From Oscillospiraceae bacterium (GTDB taxonomy: Bacteria; Bacillota; Clostridia; Oscillospirales; Acutalibacteraceae): 64,000 nt of DNA. Positions within the stretch are counted from its first letter, which is position 1. Each line of letters starts with the position of its first letter. This document shows positions 1 to 9,133 of this stretch, piece after piece. Where the stretch lies: NCBI GenBank assembly GCA_015065885.1, contig SVPJ01000004.1:1-64000 (forward strand), given 5' to 3'. A model generated the notes under the pieces. That model made no database searches. It had not been told where the DNA came from and saw only the letters and a program-made list of their open reading frames with translations. A program made the translations under genes and the position numbers.

Positions 1-86
1 AAACGCAGTAAATCCTTGCGGATTTACGAGTATTTTAACACAGCCGAGGGGAAAATCGGCCCGTTAAAATCGGGTTCGGATATGCC
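1..86. repeat. Right part of a dispersed MITE-like repeat
   Basis: This segment matches the right third of the element at 52620-52706: the same AAACGCAG block, an 18-nt palindrome, the block CGAGTATTTTAACA, then AAATC..GCC and CGGGTTCGGAT. The palindrome at 9-26 has a different sequence from the one at 52628-52645 but the same length and pairing. The left end lies outside the window, so terminal repeats cannot be checked. Confidence 0.7.
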
Positions 87-122
87 TCCTCTGCTTAAGA
101 AAAAACGAAAGGAGGGAGTTTC

Positions 123-1895
123 GTGGCAATACCCGACAGTTTTATTGAAGAAGTCGTCAGCCGTAACGAGCTGGAGCCGTTGGTGTCTACCTACGTCCGT
201 TTGAAGACGCGGGGACGCACGCGCGTGGGACTGTGCCCGTTCCACGGCGAAAAAACTCCCTCGTTTACTGTTTACACCGAGAACAATTCCTTTTACTGTT
301 TCGGTTGCGGTGCGGGCGGTGACGTGATCACCTTCGTGCGGCGGATGGAAAATCTCGACTACGTGGACGCCGTGAAGTTTTTGGCGGACCGTGCGGGACT
401 CCGTATGCCCGAACAAGGGGTGAACGACGCCGTTTCCAAACTGCGGGTGCGAGTGTTGGAAGCCAACCGTGAGGCAGCGCGGTTTTATCACGCTATGCTC
501 ACCGACCCGAAGGGGACGGTAGGGTTGCAGTATTACCGCGGACGCGGATACACCGACAGCACGATTCGTCATTTCGGCTTGGGATATGCCCCCGATTCGG
601 GGTGGGCGCTCAGAGATGCGCTCCGTGCGAAAGGATTTACGGATGAGGAGTTGATCGCCGCGTGGCTGTGCAAACGCAGTGAACGCGGACATTTGTACGA
701 CGTTTTTCGCGGACGTATCATGGTGCCGATCATTGATATCCGCGGCAACGTGATCGCCTTCGGCGGCCGCGTGCTGGACGATTCCAAACCCAAGTATATC
801 AATACGTCCGACACCTTGGCATACAAAAAGTCGGACAACCTGTTTGCACTGAATTTTGCGAAGTCATCGCTTGGCAAGATGCCCGACGGCGGCACGCAAC
901 TGATCTTGTGCGAAGGGTATATGGATGTTATTGCGTTGCACCAAGCGGGATTTACCAACGCGGTGGCGGCGCTGGGGACTTCCTTTACGGCGGAACACGC
1001 GCGGCTGATCGCGCGGTATGCGGCGGAAGTGGTACTGACCTTCGACGCGGATGCGGCGGGGCAAAAAGGTACGGGGCGTGCTATTGACCTTCTGCGGGAA
1101 ACGGGTGTGCGTATCAAAGTGGTGCGGGTGCCCGACGGGAAGGATCCCGATGAATTTATTAAAAATAACGGTGCCGAACGGTTTCGTATGTTGATGGAAA
1201 ATTCCGCAAACGACGTGGAGTATCGCTTGCTGGAACTCGGACGGCAGTTTGACCTTGCCACGGCGGACGGGCAGGCACGGTACCTGAAAGGTGCGGCGGA
1301 GTTGCTCGCGGGGCTTTCCAGCCCGATCGAGCGGGACGTGTACGCGGGAAAGATCGCCGCAGAAGTGGGGGTCACGAAATCGGCGTTGCTCGACCAGATC
1401 CGTCAGGTCGGACGGCGGCGTGCCCGCAAGCAGGAGGGACAACAACTTTCGCAGGCGGTGCGGCAAAGTGCCGCCGCAGTGAAGAAGGTAAACCCCGAAG
1501 CGGAAACGCACTGGCGTGCCGCCCGCGCGGAAGAGGCGCTCATCGGTCTGTTGATACGCAATCCCGACTATATCGGGCGGGTGGCGGATGCGTTGCCGCC
1601 CGACGGTATGGTGACCGCCTTCAACCGTACGCTGTACGGGCTATTGGTCACGCGGCATCAAAACGGGTTGCTGGTGGAACCGTCCTTACTTTCGGCTGAA
1701 TTGGAAGTGGACGGTATGGCGTACCTTGCGCGTATGGTGCAGGAGGCGGGAGAGCGTGCCAACACACCCGAAGAAGCGTTGCGGTGCGCCGCGGTCATAA
1801 CAGAGGAAAAACGCCGATTGGCGGTGCAGGAAAGCACCACATCGGATGAGGATATTGAAGCGTATCTCGCAAAACTACGGCAGGAAAAAAAGTAA
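123..1895 (+). CDS. dnaG: DNA primase
   Basis: Primase that makes the RNA primers for lagging-strand synthesis and works with the replicative helicase. The N-terminal CHC2 zinc finger is visible (C38, H41, C59, C62). The catalytic core and TOPRIM fold follow, with the acidic motif CEGYMD near residue 263 and DADAAGQKG near 306. The rest is the helicase-interaction part. At 590 aa the length is normal. The GTG start at 123 follows a strong GGAGGG site. The gene lies 13 bp upstream of rpoD, the usual macromolecular-synthesis arrangement in Firmicutes. Confidence 0.97.
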   Translation: MAIPDSFIEEVVSRNELEPLVSTYVRLKTRGRTRVGLCPFHGEKTPSFTVYTENNSFYCFGCGAGGDVITFVRRMENLDYVDAVKFLADRAGLRMPEQGVNDAVSKLRVRVLEANREAARFYHAMLTDPKGTVGLQYYRGRGYTDSTIRHFGLGYAPDSGWALRDALRAKGFTDEELIAAWLCKRSERGHLYDVFRGRIMVPIIDIRGNVIAFGGRVLDDSKPKYINTSDTLAYKKSDNLFALNFAKSSLGKMPDGGTQLILCEGYMDVIALHQAGFTNAVAALGTSFTAEHARLIARYAAEVVLTFDADAAGQKGTGRAIDLLRETGVRIKVVRVPDGKDPDEFIKNNGAERFRMLMENSANDVEYRLLELGRQFDLATADGQARYLKGAAELLAGLSSPIERDVYAGKIAAEVGVTKSALLDQIRQVGRRRARKQEGQQLSQAVRQSAAAVKKVNPEAETHWRAARAEEALIGLLIRNPDYIGRVADALPPDGMVTAFNRTLYGLLVTRHQNGLLVEPSLLSAELEVDGMAYLARMVQEAGERANTPEEALRCAAVITEEKRRLAVQESTTSDEDIEAYLAKLRQEKK

Positions 1896-1908
1896 AGGAG
1901 AGTACATA

Positions 1909-3075
1909 ATGAGTACGAATGTGAACGAACAGGAGAAGACCACGGTGACCGCTGCCGATACGGCAGAGCAGGAACACGCACCGATCGCCGATGCGACGGT
2001 GTTGCTGAAAGAAAAACGGCTGAACGATCTGTTGGTGATGGGCCGCGCCAAGGGCAAACTGACCACACAGGAGATCTTGGACGCTACCGAAAACGCGGAC
2101 TTTGATCTGGAACTGGTGGACAAGCTCTACGAGCTGATCGAGTCGCAGAACATCCAGATCGTGGATGACTTTTCGGACGAGAACCTGAACGATATCGACT
2201 CGGGTATTGAGCAACCTGCCGACGGCGAAGAGCCGACCGACAGCGTGATGGTGGACGACCCCGTGAAGGTATATTTGAAAGAGATCGGCCGCGTACCGCT
2301 CTTGACCCCCGAGGAAGAGGTCAGTTTGGCGGAACGCATCATGGCGGGAGATGCCGGTGCCAAGAAACGTTTGTCCGAGGCAAACCTGCGCTTGGTAGTC
2401 AGCATTGCCAAGCGTTACGTCGGGCGCGGTATGCAGTTTTTGGATCTGATCCAAGAGGGTAATCTCGGTCTGATCAAGGCGGTGGAGAAGTTCGACTACA
2501 CAAAGGGCTTCAAGTTCTCGACCTATGCCACGTGGTGGATCCGTCAGGCGATCACCCGTGCGATCGCCGATCAGGCGCGTACCATTCGCATTCCCGTGCA
2601 TATGGTGGAGACCATCAACAAAGTGAAGAAGGTGTCCAGTCAGCTACTGCACGAAAACGGTCACGAGCCGTCGGTGGAGGAGATCGCCCAGCGGCTTGAG
2701 ATGCCGGTGGATAAGGTGCGCGAGATCATGCGTGTGGCGCAGGAACCTGTGTCGCTCGAGACCCCCATCGGCGAGGAAGAAGACAGCCATCTCGGCGACT
2801 TTATTCCCGATGACGACGCCCCCGCACCGGCGGACGCTGCCTCTCACACCCTGCTGCGTGAGCAACTGAGCGAGGTACTCTCCACCCTGACTCCGCGTGA
2901 GGCCAAAGTGCTGCAACTGCGTTTCGGCTTGGAAGACGGCCGGCCGCGCACGTTGGAAGAGGTGGGCAAGGAGTTTGACGTTACCCGTGAGCGTATCCGT
3001 CAGATCGAGGCGAAGGCGCTGCGTAAACTGCGCCATCCCAGCCGCAGTAAGAAATTAAAGGACTTTTTGGATTAA
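1909..3075 (+). CDS. rpoD: RNA polymerase primary sigma factor (sigma-A/sigma-70)
   Basis: Housekeeping sigma factor of 388 aa. An acidic region 1.1 lies at about 25-75 and region 1.2 begins at [12 protein letters not shown]. Region 2 carries the core-binding and -10 recognition segment ([14 protein letters not shown], then [12 protein letters not shown]). Region 4 ends with the -35 recognition helix ([17 protein letters not shown]). The frame is open further upstream, but ATG 1909 has an AAAGGAG site 6 bp before it and gives the normal N-terminus. It is probably co-transcribed with dnaG. The near-consensus -35/-10 boxes seen through the window fit this type of sigma. Confidence 0.97.
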   Translation: MSTNVNEQEKTTVTAADTAEQEHAPIADATVLLKEKRLNDLLVMGRAKGKLTTQEILDATENADFDLELVDKLYELIESQNIQIVDDFSDENLNDIDSGIEQPADGEEPTDSVMVDDPVKVYLKEIGRVPLLTPEEEVSLAERIMAGDAGAKKRLSEANLRLVVSIAKRYVGRGMQFLDLIQEGNLGLIKAVEKFDYTKGFKFSTYATWWIRQAITRAIADQARTIRIPVHMVETINKVKKVSSQLLHENGHEPSVEEIAQRLEMPVDKVREIMRVAQEPVSLETPIGEEEDSHLGDFIPDDDAPAPADAASHTLLREQLSEVLSTLTPREAKVLQLRFGLEDGRPRTLEEVGKEFDVTRERIRQIEAKALRKLRHPSRSKKLKDFLD

Positions 3076-3078
3076 GAT

Positions 3079-3477
3079 ATGCATATCAATTTGGAATCGG
3101 ATTACGCAGTGCGTATCGTGCATCATATGGTGCATCTGAACGCGCGGTGCGATGCCCGTACGGTGGCGGAAGCCACGGGGGTGTCGCTCCGCTTTGCACT
3201 GAAAATTATGGGCAAACTGGTGGCGGCGGGTGTGGTATTGTCCTTTAAAGGGGCGCACGGCGGCTACGAACTGGCGCGGCCTGCGGCAGAAATTACGTTG
3301 CGGCAGGTCATTGAAGCGGTGGAAGGGCCCTATCACTTCAGCCGTTGCGCCGACGGAGAATACACCTGCACCCACACCGAGGCGGGGGTCTGCCCGTTTT
3401 ATTCGGTGTTTGACGAGGTGACCCGCACGGTGGTAGAAAAACTGGACACGATCACGTTTGATCGTATAGGGGTATAA
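3079..3477 (+). CDS. Rrf2/IscR-family transcriptional regulator
   Basis: A 132-aa winged-helix DNA-binding protein. The N-terminal helix-turn-helix and the wing motif FKGAHGGYELARP are typical of Rrf2. Three cysteines in the dimerisation region (about 92, 98 and 105, spaced C-x5-C-x6-C) match the pattern that holds a [2Fe-2S] cluster in IscR-like members, so sensing of iron-sulfur or redox status is likely by family knowledge. It begins 3 bp after rpoD, which suggests readthrough from that operon. No iscS/iscU genes lie beside it, so its target is unknown. Confidence 0.88.
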   Translation: MHINLESDYAVRIVHHMVHLNARCDARTVAEATGVSLRFALKIMGKLVAAGVVLSFKGAHGGYELARPAAEITLRQVIEAVEGPYHFSRCADGEYTCTHTEAGVCPFYSVFDEVTRTVVEKLDTITFDRIGV

Positions 3478-3482
3478 TTCGT

Positions 3483-5384
3483 ATGGCTATGGTGTCTGCC
3501 CATCACGTGGGCAAACAGTTCGGAGAACGCACGTTGTTTTCCGATTTGAGTTTTGAGATAAACGAACACGACAAGGTGGGGTTGGTCGGCGAAAACGGCT
3601 GTGGCAAGACCACCTTGTTTCGTATGCTTACGGGGGAGTATTCCATCGACGAAGGGGACGTGGTATTCCAGAAAAACGCCCGTATCGGGTATTTGGAACA
3701 GCACGCTTGCTCGGGTGAGGAACACACCTTGTGGGAGGAAGTGGAGGCAGTCTTTGCACCCGTAATGGCAGTGGAAAAGGAACTCGCGGCGGTGACCCTG
3801 CGTTTGGAAGGGGCAGCGACGGGAGATGCGGCACTCATCGAGCGTCAGCACGAACTGCAAGAACAGTTCGATCGCATGGGCGGCAGTTATTACAAAAGCC
3901 GCGTGCGTTCGACGCTGCTCGGTCTGGGATTCCCCGAAACGGCGTTTTCGCAACCCGTGTCCTCTCTATCGGGCGGGCAGAAGTCGAAGGCGGCGATGGG
4001 ACGGTTGCTTTTGTCGGATGCGAACGTGTTGCTTTTGGATGAGCCGACCAACCACTTGGATATCACGTCGGTGGAATGGCTCGAAGACTTTTTGCGCGGA
4101 TATGCGGGCACGGTGGTGGTCATTTCGCATGACCGCTATTTTCTCGACCGTATCACCACCCGCACGTTGGAGATCGCGAACGGACGGCTGTATATGACGA
4201 ACGGGAACTATTCCGCTCATCGCGCCGCCCGTGAAAAGGACAAAGAGGTGGAAGCACACCACTATAAATCCCAAATGCGGGCGATCCGCAAACTGGAGGA
4301 TAACATCACCCTTCTTAAAAGTTGGAACCGTGAAAAGAGCATCCGTGCCGCCGAAAGCCGCGAAAAGCGGCTGGAACGTTTGCGGGCGGAACTCACGGTG
4401 CCGGAAAGCGAGCGGGAGAGTATTCGCTTTGACTTCACCGCTGAGCAGGTGAGCGGCAACGAGGTGCTGAATGCGGGGGATATTGCGATGGGTTTCGGCG
4501 GGAACACCTTGTTCCGTAATGCCGAGTTGCATATCCGCCGCGGTGAGCGGGTGTTTTTGATCGGGCCGAACGGATGCGGAAAGACCACCCTGTTGAAAAT
4601 TTTGGCGAATCGACTGACCCCGCGCAGTGGTTACGCACTGGCAGGTGCCAAAGTGCGTATCGGCTATTATGACCAGACGCAGGCGGGACTGGACGACGAT
4701 AAAATGGTCATCGACGAGATATGGGACAGTTATCCGCGTCTGTCGCAGACCGAAGTGCGCAATGCCCTGGCGGCGTTTTTGTTCCGCGGTGAGGACGTGT
4801 TTGCCGAAGTGGGCAAACTTTCGGGCGGTGAACGGGCACGTATTTTGTTGCTCAAATTGATGCTTGCGCGGGACAATTTTCTTCTGCTGGACGAGCCGAC
4901 CAACCACCTGGACATCACCTCGTGCGAAGCGCTTGAGGAAGCACTCGCGGGGTACGACGGCACGGTGTTGATCGTTTCGCACGACCGCTATTTCATTGAT
5001 CGTTTGGCGACCCGCGTGGTGCGGTTGACCGAGGACGGGTGCGAATCCTACGTCGGCAACTACACCGAGTATCTTGAAAAGCAGAGCGAACGGAAAGCCG
5101 CCGCGGTTGCCGCGGCACCGCCGAAAGAGAATGCGTATAAACAGCGCAAGGAAGCCGCCGCAGCACGGCGCAAGCAGCAAGCGCAGTTGACCCGTTGTGA
5201 GGCGGCGATCGCCGAAGCGGAAGCACAAGCGGCGGCACTGCAGGCAGAGATGAATTCTCCTGACGTGGCGACCGATTACGCCCGCTTGGCCCAAGTGACC
5301 GCCGAATGGGAAGCGACTTCGCGTCGTTTGGAAGAACTGATGGAAGAGTGGGAAACGCTGACACTGGCACTTGAAGACGAATAA
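3483..5384 (+). CDS. ABC-F family ATPase (Uup/EttA-like)
   Basis: A 633-aa soluble protein with two ABC ATPase domains and no membrane segment, which is the ABC-F layout; members act on ribosomes during translation. Walker A motifs are GENGCGKT (about 36-43) and GPNGCGKT (about 361). The signatures are LSGGQ (about 163) and LSGGE (about 447). Each domain has LLLDEPTNHLD as Walker B. The charged linker between domains is the interaction motif, and the Ala/Glu/Lys-rich tail from about 545 is a coiled coil, as in Uup. Start ATG 3483 or 3489. Whether it confers antibiotic resistance cannot be judged from sequence. Confidence 0.93.
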   Translation: MAMVSAHHVGKQFGERTLFSDLSFEINEHDKVGLVGENGCGKTTLFRMLTGEYSIDEGDVVFQKNARIGYLEQHACSGEEHTLWEEVEAVFAPVMAVEKELAAVTLRLEGAATGDAALIERQHELQEQFDRMGGSYYKSRVRSTLLGLGFPETAFSQPVSSLSGGQKSKAAMGRLLLSDANVLLLDEPTNHLDITSVEWLEDFLRGYAGTVVVISHDRYFLDRITTRTLEIANGRLYMTNGNYSAHRAAREKDKEVEAHHYKSQMRAIRKLEDNITLLKSWNREKSIRAAESREKRLERLRAELTVPESERESIRFDFTAEQVSGNEVLNAGDIAMGFGGNTLFRNAELHIRRGERVFLIGPNGCGKTTLLKILANRLTPRSGYALAGAKVRIGYYDQTQAGLDDDKMVIDEIWDSYPRLSQTEVRNALAAFLFRGEDVFAEVGKLSGGERARILLLKLMLARDNFLLLDEPTNHLDITSCEALEEALAGYDGTVLIVSHDRYFIDRLATRVVRLTEDGCESYVGNYTEYLEKQSERKAAAVAAAPPKENAYKQRKEAAAARRKQQAQLTRCEAAIAEAEAQAAALQAEMNSPDVATDYARLAQVTAEWEATSRRLEELMEEWETLTLALEDE

Positions 5385-5398
5385 AATGCGAAAAACGG

Positions 5399-5427
5399 TA
5401 GACAATCGTGCGGATTTGTGCTAAACT
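5399..5427 (+). promoter_or_regulatory. Sigma-A type promoter of the NUDIX operon
   Basis: TAGACA at 5399-5404 and TAAACT at 5422-5427 are separated by 17 nt, 33 bp before the NUDIX gene. Each box has one or two mismatches to consensus. Confidence 0.55.
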
Positions 5428-5460
5428 GTATGAAAACAGCGCTTTTAAGGAGGTGAGCAA

Positions 5461-5982
5461 ATGGAAAAGTGGGATCTCTTGGATGCACAGGGGAACGCTA
5501 CGGGGCGTACCATTATACGCGGCGAGCGGTTGCAGGCAGGGCAATACCATCTGGTGGTGCATATCTGGATCGTGGACAGCCACGGCCGTTTGCTCATTCA
5601 AAAGCGTTCGCCGACCTTGCGGTTGATGCCCGGTATTTGGGCGGCAACGGGTGGCTCGGCGGTGTCGGGGGAGATCTCGTCCGACGCGGCACGCCGTGAA
5701 CTGGCGGAAGAACTCGGTATTCTCACCTACCCGAACGAACTTCAGTATCTCGGCCGTTTGCGCCGCCGCAACTCGCTGTGCGATCTGTGGCTGCTTCGCT
5801 CCGACGTGGCGGAAGAGACCTTACATCTGCAAAAGGAAGAGGTTGCCCGCGCGATGTGGGTGACGTGGGATGAATTGATGGAGATGGTGCGTCAGCGCCG
5901 CTATCACAATTACGGTCGCCAGTATTTCGCGTGGTTGCACCGTCATATTTACGGAGAGGATGGCGAACCGCGTGCGGATTGA
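5461..5982 (+). CDS. NUDIX hydrolase
   Basis: A 173-aa hydrolase of nucleoside-diphosphate-linked substrates. The Nudix box is complete: G near 64, E six residues later, then RELAEELG, keeping the metal-binding glutamates. The region before it (HLVVHIWIVDSHGRLLIQKRS) is the fold's usual first strand, and the overall pattern resembles isopentenyl-diphosphate-isomerase-like or YfcD-type NUDIX proteins. The substrate cannot be told. It has a good AAGGAGGTG site, overlaps the next gene by 23 bp and heads a set of small metabolic genes. Confidence 0.93.
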   Translation: MEKWDLLDAQGNATGRTIIRGERLQAGQYHLVVHIWIVDSHGRLLIQKRSPTLRLMPGIWAATGGSAVSGEISSDAARRELAEELGILTYPNELQYLGRLRRRNSLCDLWLLRSDVAEETLHLQKEEVARAMWVTWDELMEMVRQRRYHNYGRQYFAWLHRHIYGEDGEPRAD

Positions 5983-7138
5983 GCGGTTGTTGAATTTTTT
6001 TGTAAAAAAAAGGACGTTGGGTGACGAACAGGCCGCCCGTTTCGCGTACGGTAAGGTCGCGGGATGGGTCGGTCTCGGTGCCAATGTCCTTTTGTTTTTA
6101 ATTAAGGTGTTGGCGGGTGTGCTTGCGGGCAGTGTGTCCATCGTGGCGGATGCGTTTAACAACCTGTCGGATGCGGGCTCCTCGCTCGTGACGCTTGTGG
6201 GCTTTCGTTTGTCGGAAGCACCGCCCGACCGTGAACACCCGTTCGGTCACGGGCGCATGGAGTATCTTTCCACCATGGCGGTGGCGGCGCTTATTATGGT
6301 GGCGGGTGTGGAACTTTTAAAGTCGGCGGCGGAGAAGATCTTTCATCCTTCGATATTGGCGTTTCACTGGTTACCCGTGATCATTTTGGCGGTATCCATC
6401 CTTATGAAGGCGGCACTGGCGTGGTTTTACCGCCGCGTGGATCGCGTGGTGGATTCGCAGACCTTGCGTGCCGCCGCGACCGACAGCCGCAACGATATCC
6501 TTTGTACGGCGGTGGTGCTTCTCTCCACCGTGGTGGGCAGCGTGGCAAATGTTGCGCTCGACGGCTATGTGGGCGTGCTGGTGGCGCTGTTCGTTTTGTG
6601 GTCGGGTTTTTCGGTGCTGCGGGAGACGGTGTCGCCGCTCCTCGGTCAGGCACCCGACCCGCAGTTGGTGCAGGGGGTGAAGGACACGGTGCTTTCGTAC
6701 GACGGCATCGTGGGCGTACACGATCTGATGGTACACAACTACGGCCCCGGTCGGCTGGTATTGTCGCTTCACGCGGAGGTGCCGTGTGAAGGGGATATGA
6801 TGAAAAGTCACGATCTCATTGATTGCATCGAACGCGACCTTGCCGAGCGATTTTGCGCGGTGGTGTGTATTCACATGGATCCCGTGGATACGGCGGACGA
6901 GCGGGTGGGACGTTTGCGTATGCTTACGCAAACGGTGATGGAGGACGTGGACGCGGTGCTGACGCTGCACGATTTCCGCGTGGTGTTCGGTGAGAGCCAC
7001 ACGAATTTGATCTTTGATCTGGTGGTGCCCTTTCAACACGAAACACCTGCCGATACCGTGCGGGAGATCGAACGCCGTTTGCAGGTGATCGATCCGCATC
7101 TGCGGGTGGTGGCGACGGTGGAGCATACCTTTGAATGA
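5960..7138 (+). CDS. Cation diffusion facilitator (metal exporter), MntE-like
   Basis: Membrane transporter of 392 aa that exports divalent metal in exchange for protons. It has about six hydrophobic segments in residues 30-220 and a cytoplasmic C-terminal dimer domain. Metal-site residues appear as NxxxD (NNLSD, about 66-70) and DxxxD (DSRND, about 176-180), and HPFGHGRMEY follows TM2. The N-D/D-D set resembles manganese exporters rather than the H/D sites of zinc exporters; that substrate is an inference. The start overlaps the NUDIX end and lacks a well-spaced Shine-Dalgarno site, so translation may be coupled. Confidence 0.92.
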   Translation: MANRVRIERLLNFFVKKRTLGDEQAARFAYGKVAGWVGLGANVLLFLIKVLAGVLAGSVSIVADAFNNLSDAGSSLVTLVGFRLSEAPPDREHPFGHGRMEYLSTMAVAALIMVAGVELLKSAAEKIFHPSILAFHWLPVIILAVSILMKAALAWFYRRVDRVVDSQTLRAAATDSRNDILCTAVVLLSTVVGSVANVALDGYVGVLVALFVLWSGFSVLRETVSPLLGQAPDPQLVQGVKDTVLSYDGIVGVHDLMVHNYGPGRLVLSLHAEVPCEGDMMKSHDLIDCIERDLAERFCAVVCIHMDPVDTADERVGRLRMLTQTVMEDVDAVLTLHDFRVVFGESHTNLIFDLVVPFQHETPADTVREIERRLQVIDPHLRVVATVEHTFE

Positions 7139-7147
7139 GGTGAGTAG

Positions 7148-8038
7148 ATGGCGTACTATTTGGTATATAACGGGTTTTGGAATCCCGACGGTCTGCCCGA
7201 GTCTGCCGCGGCGTTGGCGGATGCCGCCACGCGCGAGGGCGTGACCCTTACCGCCACGCCGAACACCGCGTGGATCGCGCGGTATGACGGCTGCGGCACG
7301 GCGGTGGCAGGGAAATACGGTACGCTCACCCGCGGCGATGCGGTGCTGTTTTGGGATAAAGATACCCGCCTTGCCCACGCGATGGAGGCTGTGGGGGCAC
7401 GGCTTTTTAACACCGCGACGGCGGTGGAGGTATGCGACGATAAATTGAAGACTCATGCGGTACTTGCCAAAGCGGGACTGCCGATGCCGCAGACGCTTGC
7501 CGCGCCGATGACCTATGTGGAAAATTCGGCGGCGGGGTGTGCGACCTTTTGGAATGCAGCGGAACACACGCTTGGGTTTCCGATGGTGGTGAAGGAATGC
7601 TTCGGCTCGCTCGGCGGGCAGGTGTATTTGGCGCACGATCGTCGTGAACTGGAAGACCTCACCCTTTCGATGGGGGCAAAGCCGTTTTTGGTACAGCGGT
7701 TTATTGCCGCCTCGGCGGGGAACGATAAACGCTTGTATGTGGTGGGAGAGCGCGTGACGGCGGCAATGCGCCGTCATTCAGACACGGATTTTCGCGCGAA
7801 TATCGAAAACGGCGGCGTGGGGTCTGCGTATACCCCGACGGCGGAGGAGTGCGAACTGGCGCTTGCCGCTTGCCGTGCGCTGGGACTCTGCTTCGGCGGC
7901 GTGGATATTTTGGACGGTGAAGACGGGCCGCTGCTTTGCGAAGTCAATTCCAACGCGCATATGGCGGGCATCACCGCCTCGACGGGCGTGGACGTGGCAA
8001 GAGAAATTATTCGTTACGTAAAGGAGAAAATGTCGTGA
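7148..8038 (+). CDS. RimK-like ATP-grasp ligase
   Basis: A 296-aa ATP-grasp enzyme that joins a carboxylate to an amine via an acyl phosphate. The central lid FPMVVKECFGSLGGQVYL and the C-terminal metal site (GVDIL, then LLCEVNSNAHM) are those of the RimK/CoF420 ligase group. The substrate is not evident. Proteins of this length in Clostridia are usually annotated as RimK-family alpha-L-glutamate ligases. The next gene, a GNAT acetyltransferase, overlaps it by 4 bp, so the two may work on the same small molecule or peptide. Confidence 0.87.
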   Translation: MAYYLVYNGFWNPDGLPESAAALADAATREGVTLTATPNTAWIARYDGCGTAVAGKYGTLTRGDAVLFWDKDTRLAHAMEAVGARLFNTATAVEVCDDKLKTHAVLAKAGLPMPQTLAAPMTYVENSAAGCATFWNAAEHTLGFPMVVKECFGSLGGQVYLAHDRRELEDLTLSMGAKPFLVQRFIAASAGNDKRLYVVGERVTAAMRRHSDTDFRANIENGGVGSAYTPTAEECELALAACRALGLCFGGVDILDGEDGPLLCEVNSNAHMAGITASTGVDVAREIIRYVKEKMS

Positions 8039-8490
8039 GTGATATGCTGGTGAATTTGTACGCGCTTCCCCAAGCACCGACGGTGGCGGAAGGGGTACGT
8101 ATCGAGCGGGTGTTGCCGCCCGATTTCGGGAAGGTCCTGTCGTTTGTGAAAGCGCAGTTCAGCGACGGCTGGGCGCACGAGTGTGAAGCGGCGTTGCACC
8201 AATCGCCGCCCGCTTGTTTCGTGGCGGTGAAAGAACACGCGGTGGTGGGGTTTGCTTGCTACGATGCCACCGCTCGCGGCATGTTCGGCCCCCTTGGGGT
8301 GGACGCCGCGGCACGGGGTGAGGGCATCGGTGCGGCGCTGACCTATCGGTGCATGGAAGCGATGAAAGAGGCGGGCTACGCTTATGCCGTCGTCGGTTGG
8401 TGTGATGAAAAACAAGCGTTTTACGCCCGCACGGTGGGAGCGATGCCGATTTCGGATACGGGTGCTACGGTGTATAGCCGTATGATATAA
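8035..8490 (+). CDS. GNAT-family N-acetyltransferase
   Basis: A 151-aa protein with the acetyl-CoA pyrophosphate-binding motif RGEGIG (about 94-99) after a conserved beta strand (FGPLGVD), and a C-terminal YARTVGA segment. The acceptor substrate is unknown. GTG at 8035 is chosen because AAGGAG sits 9 bp before it; ATG 8044 would be 18 bp away. The GTGA overlap with the RimK-like gene points to translational coupling. Confidence 0.85.
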   Translation: MSDMLVNLYALPQAPTVAEGVRIERVLPPDFGKVLSFVKAQFSDGWAHECEAALHQSPPACFVAVKEHAVVGFACYDATARGMFGPLGVDAAARGEGIGAALTYRCMEAMKEAGYAYAVVGWCDEKQAFYARTVGAMPISDTGATVYSRMI

Positions 8491-8511
8491 AAAGGAGTGT
8501 ATTGCAGTATT

Positions 8512-8946
8512 ATGAGTATAAAAGGACAGAAGGCACGCGAACTGTTTTTGCAAGGGTACAACTGCGCGCAGGCGGTGGCGTGTGCGTTTGCAAACGAGAT
8601 GGGTCTGCCGTCGGATACGGTGGCGCGGATGGTGTCGGGTTTCGGCGGCGGTATGGGTCGCTTGCGCGAGGTGTGCGGCGCCTTTTCGGGTGCGGTGTTC
8701 GTGATGAGCGTGCTGTACGGCTACGCCGATGCGGCGGCACAGGAGGAAAAGATGCGGTTGTATGCCGATATTCGGGAGATGGCGGAGGGGTTCCGCTTGG
8801 AAAACGGGTCGCTCATTTGCCGTGAGTTGCTCGAAACGCGGGCGAGTGCGGCAACGACGAGCGGGCACAATCCGCTGTGCGGCGCAATGGTGGAGAGCGC
8901 CGCTGCATGGATGGAGACGTTTTTGAGAGAGCATCCGATCGGGTAA
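8512..8946 (+). CDS. C_GCAxxG_C_C family protein (putative redox protein)
   Basis: A 144-aa member of the C_GCAxxG_C_C family. The N-terminal YNCAQAV motif, the glycine-rich GFGGGMG and REVCGAFSGA, and later cysteines in ICREL and PLCGAM are the family landmarks. The spacing of conserved cysteines suggests a metal or redox centre, but the family's biochemical function is not established. An AAAGGAG site lies 14 bp before ATG 8512. A strong terminator follows at 8951. Confidence 0.9.
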   Translation: MSIKGQKARELFLQGYNCAQAVACAFANEMGLPSDTVARMVSGFGGGMGRLREVCGAFSGAVFVMSVLYGYADAAAQEEKMRLYADIREMAEGFRLENGSLICRELLETRASAATTSGHNPLCGAMVESAAAWMETFLREHPIG

Positions 8947-8950
8947 ACGT

Positions 8951-8985
8951 ATCACCCTGCCGATCTTTCGGCAGGGTGATTTTTT
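8951..8985 (+). terminator. Rho-independent terminator
   Basis: A 12-bp perfect stem (ATCACCCTGCCG/CGGCAGGGTGAT) with a 6-nt loop, followed by T6. It closes the NUDIX-to-GCAxxG gene set. Confidence 0.92.
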
Positions 8986-8990
8986 GTGGG

Positions 8991-9066
8991 GCGGGCGAAC
9001 GCAGTTCGCCCCTACCGCCGAACGGGCGGGTGGTCGTGTGGCGGGCGGCAAGGTTGCCGTACCTAC
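8991..9066. repeat. Pair of REP-like palindromes
   Basis: Two short palindromes lie head to tail. The first (8991-9015) contains GGCGAAC-GCA-GTTCGCC; read on the minus strand it begins GTAGGGGCGAACTGCG. The second (9041-9066) contains CGGCAA-GG-TTGCCG and begins GTAGG on the minus strand. A GTAG foot next to a small hairpin is the layout of REPs handled by RAYT transposases, and a RAYT gene lies at 58903. Positions 8991-9038 recur at 9561-9607 with two mismatches. Confidence 0.7.
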
Positions 9067-9099
9067 CTGTAAATTTTTTCTTTATCGACAAAATTCTAC

Positions 9100-9128
9100 T
9101 TGATTTCTGTTTTCGAAAATGGTACACT
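9100..9128 (+). promoter_or_regulatory. Promoter of the structured RNA
   Basis: TTGATT (9100-9105) and TACACT (9123-9128) are separated by 17 nt. The expected start, about 9134, falls exactly at the foot of the long RNA stem. Confidence 0.7.
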
Positions 9129-9133
9129 ATTCG

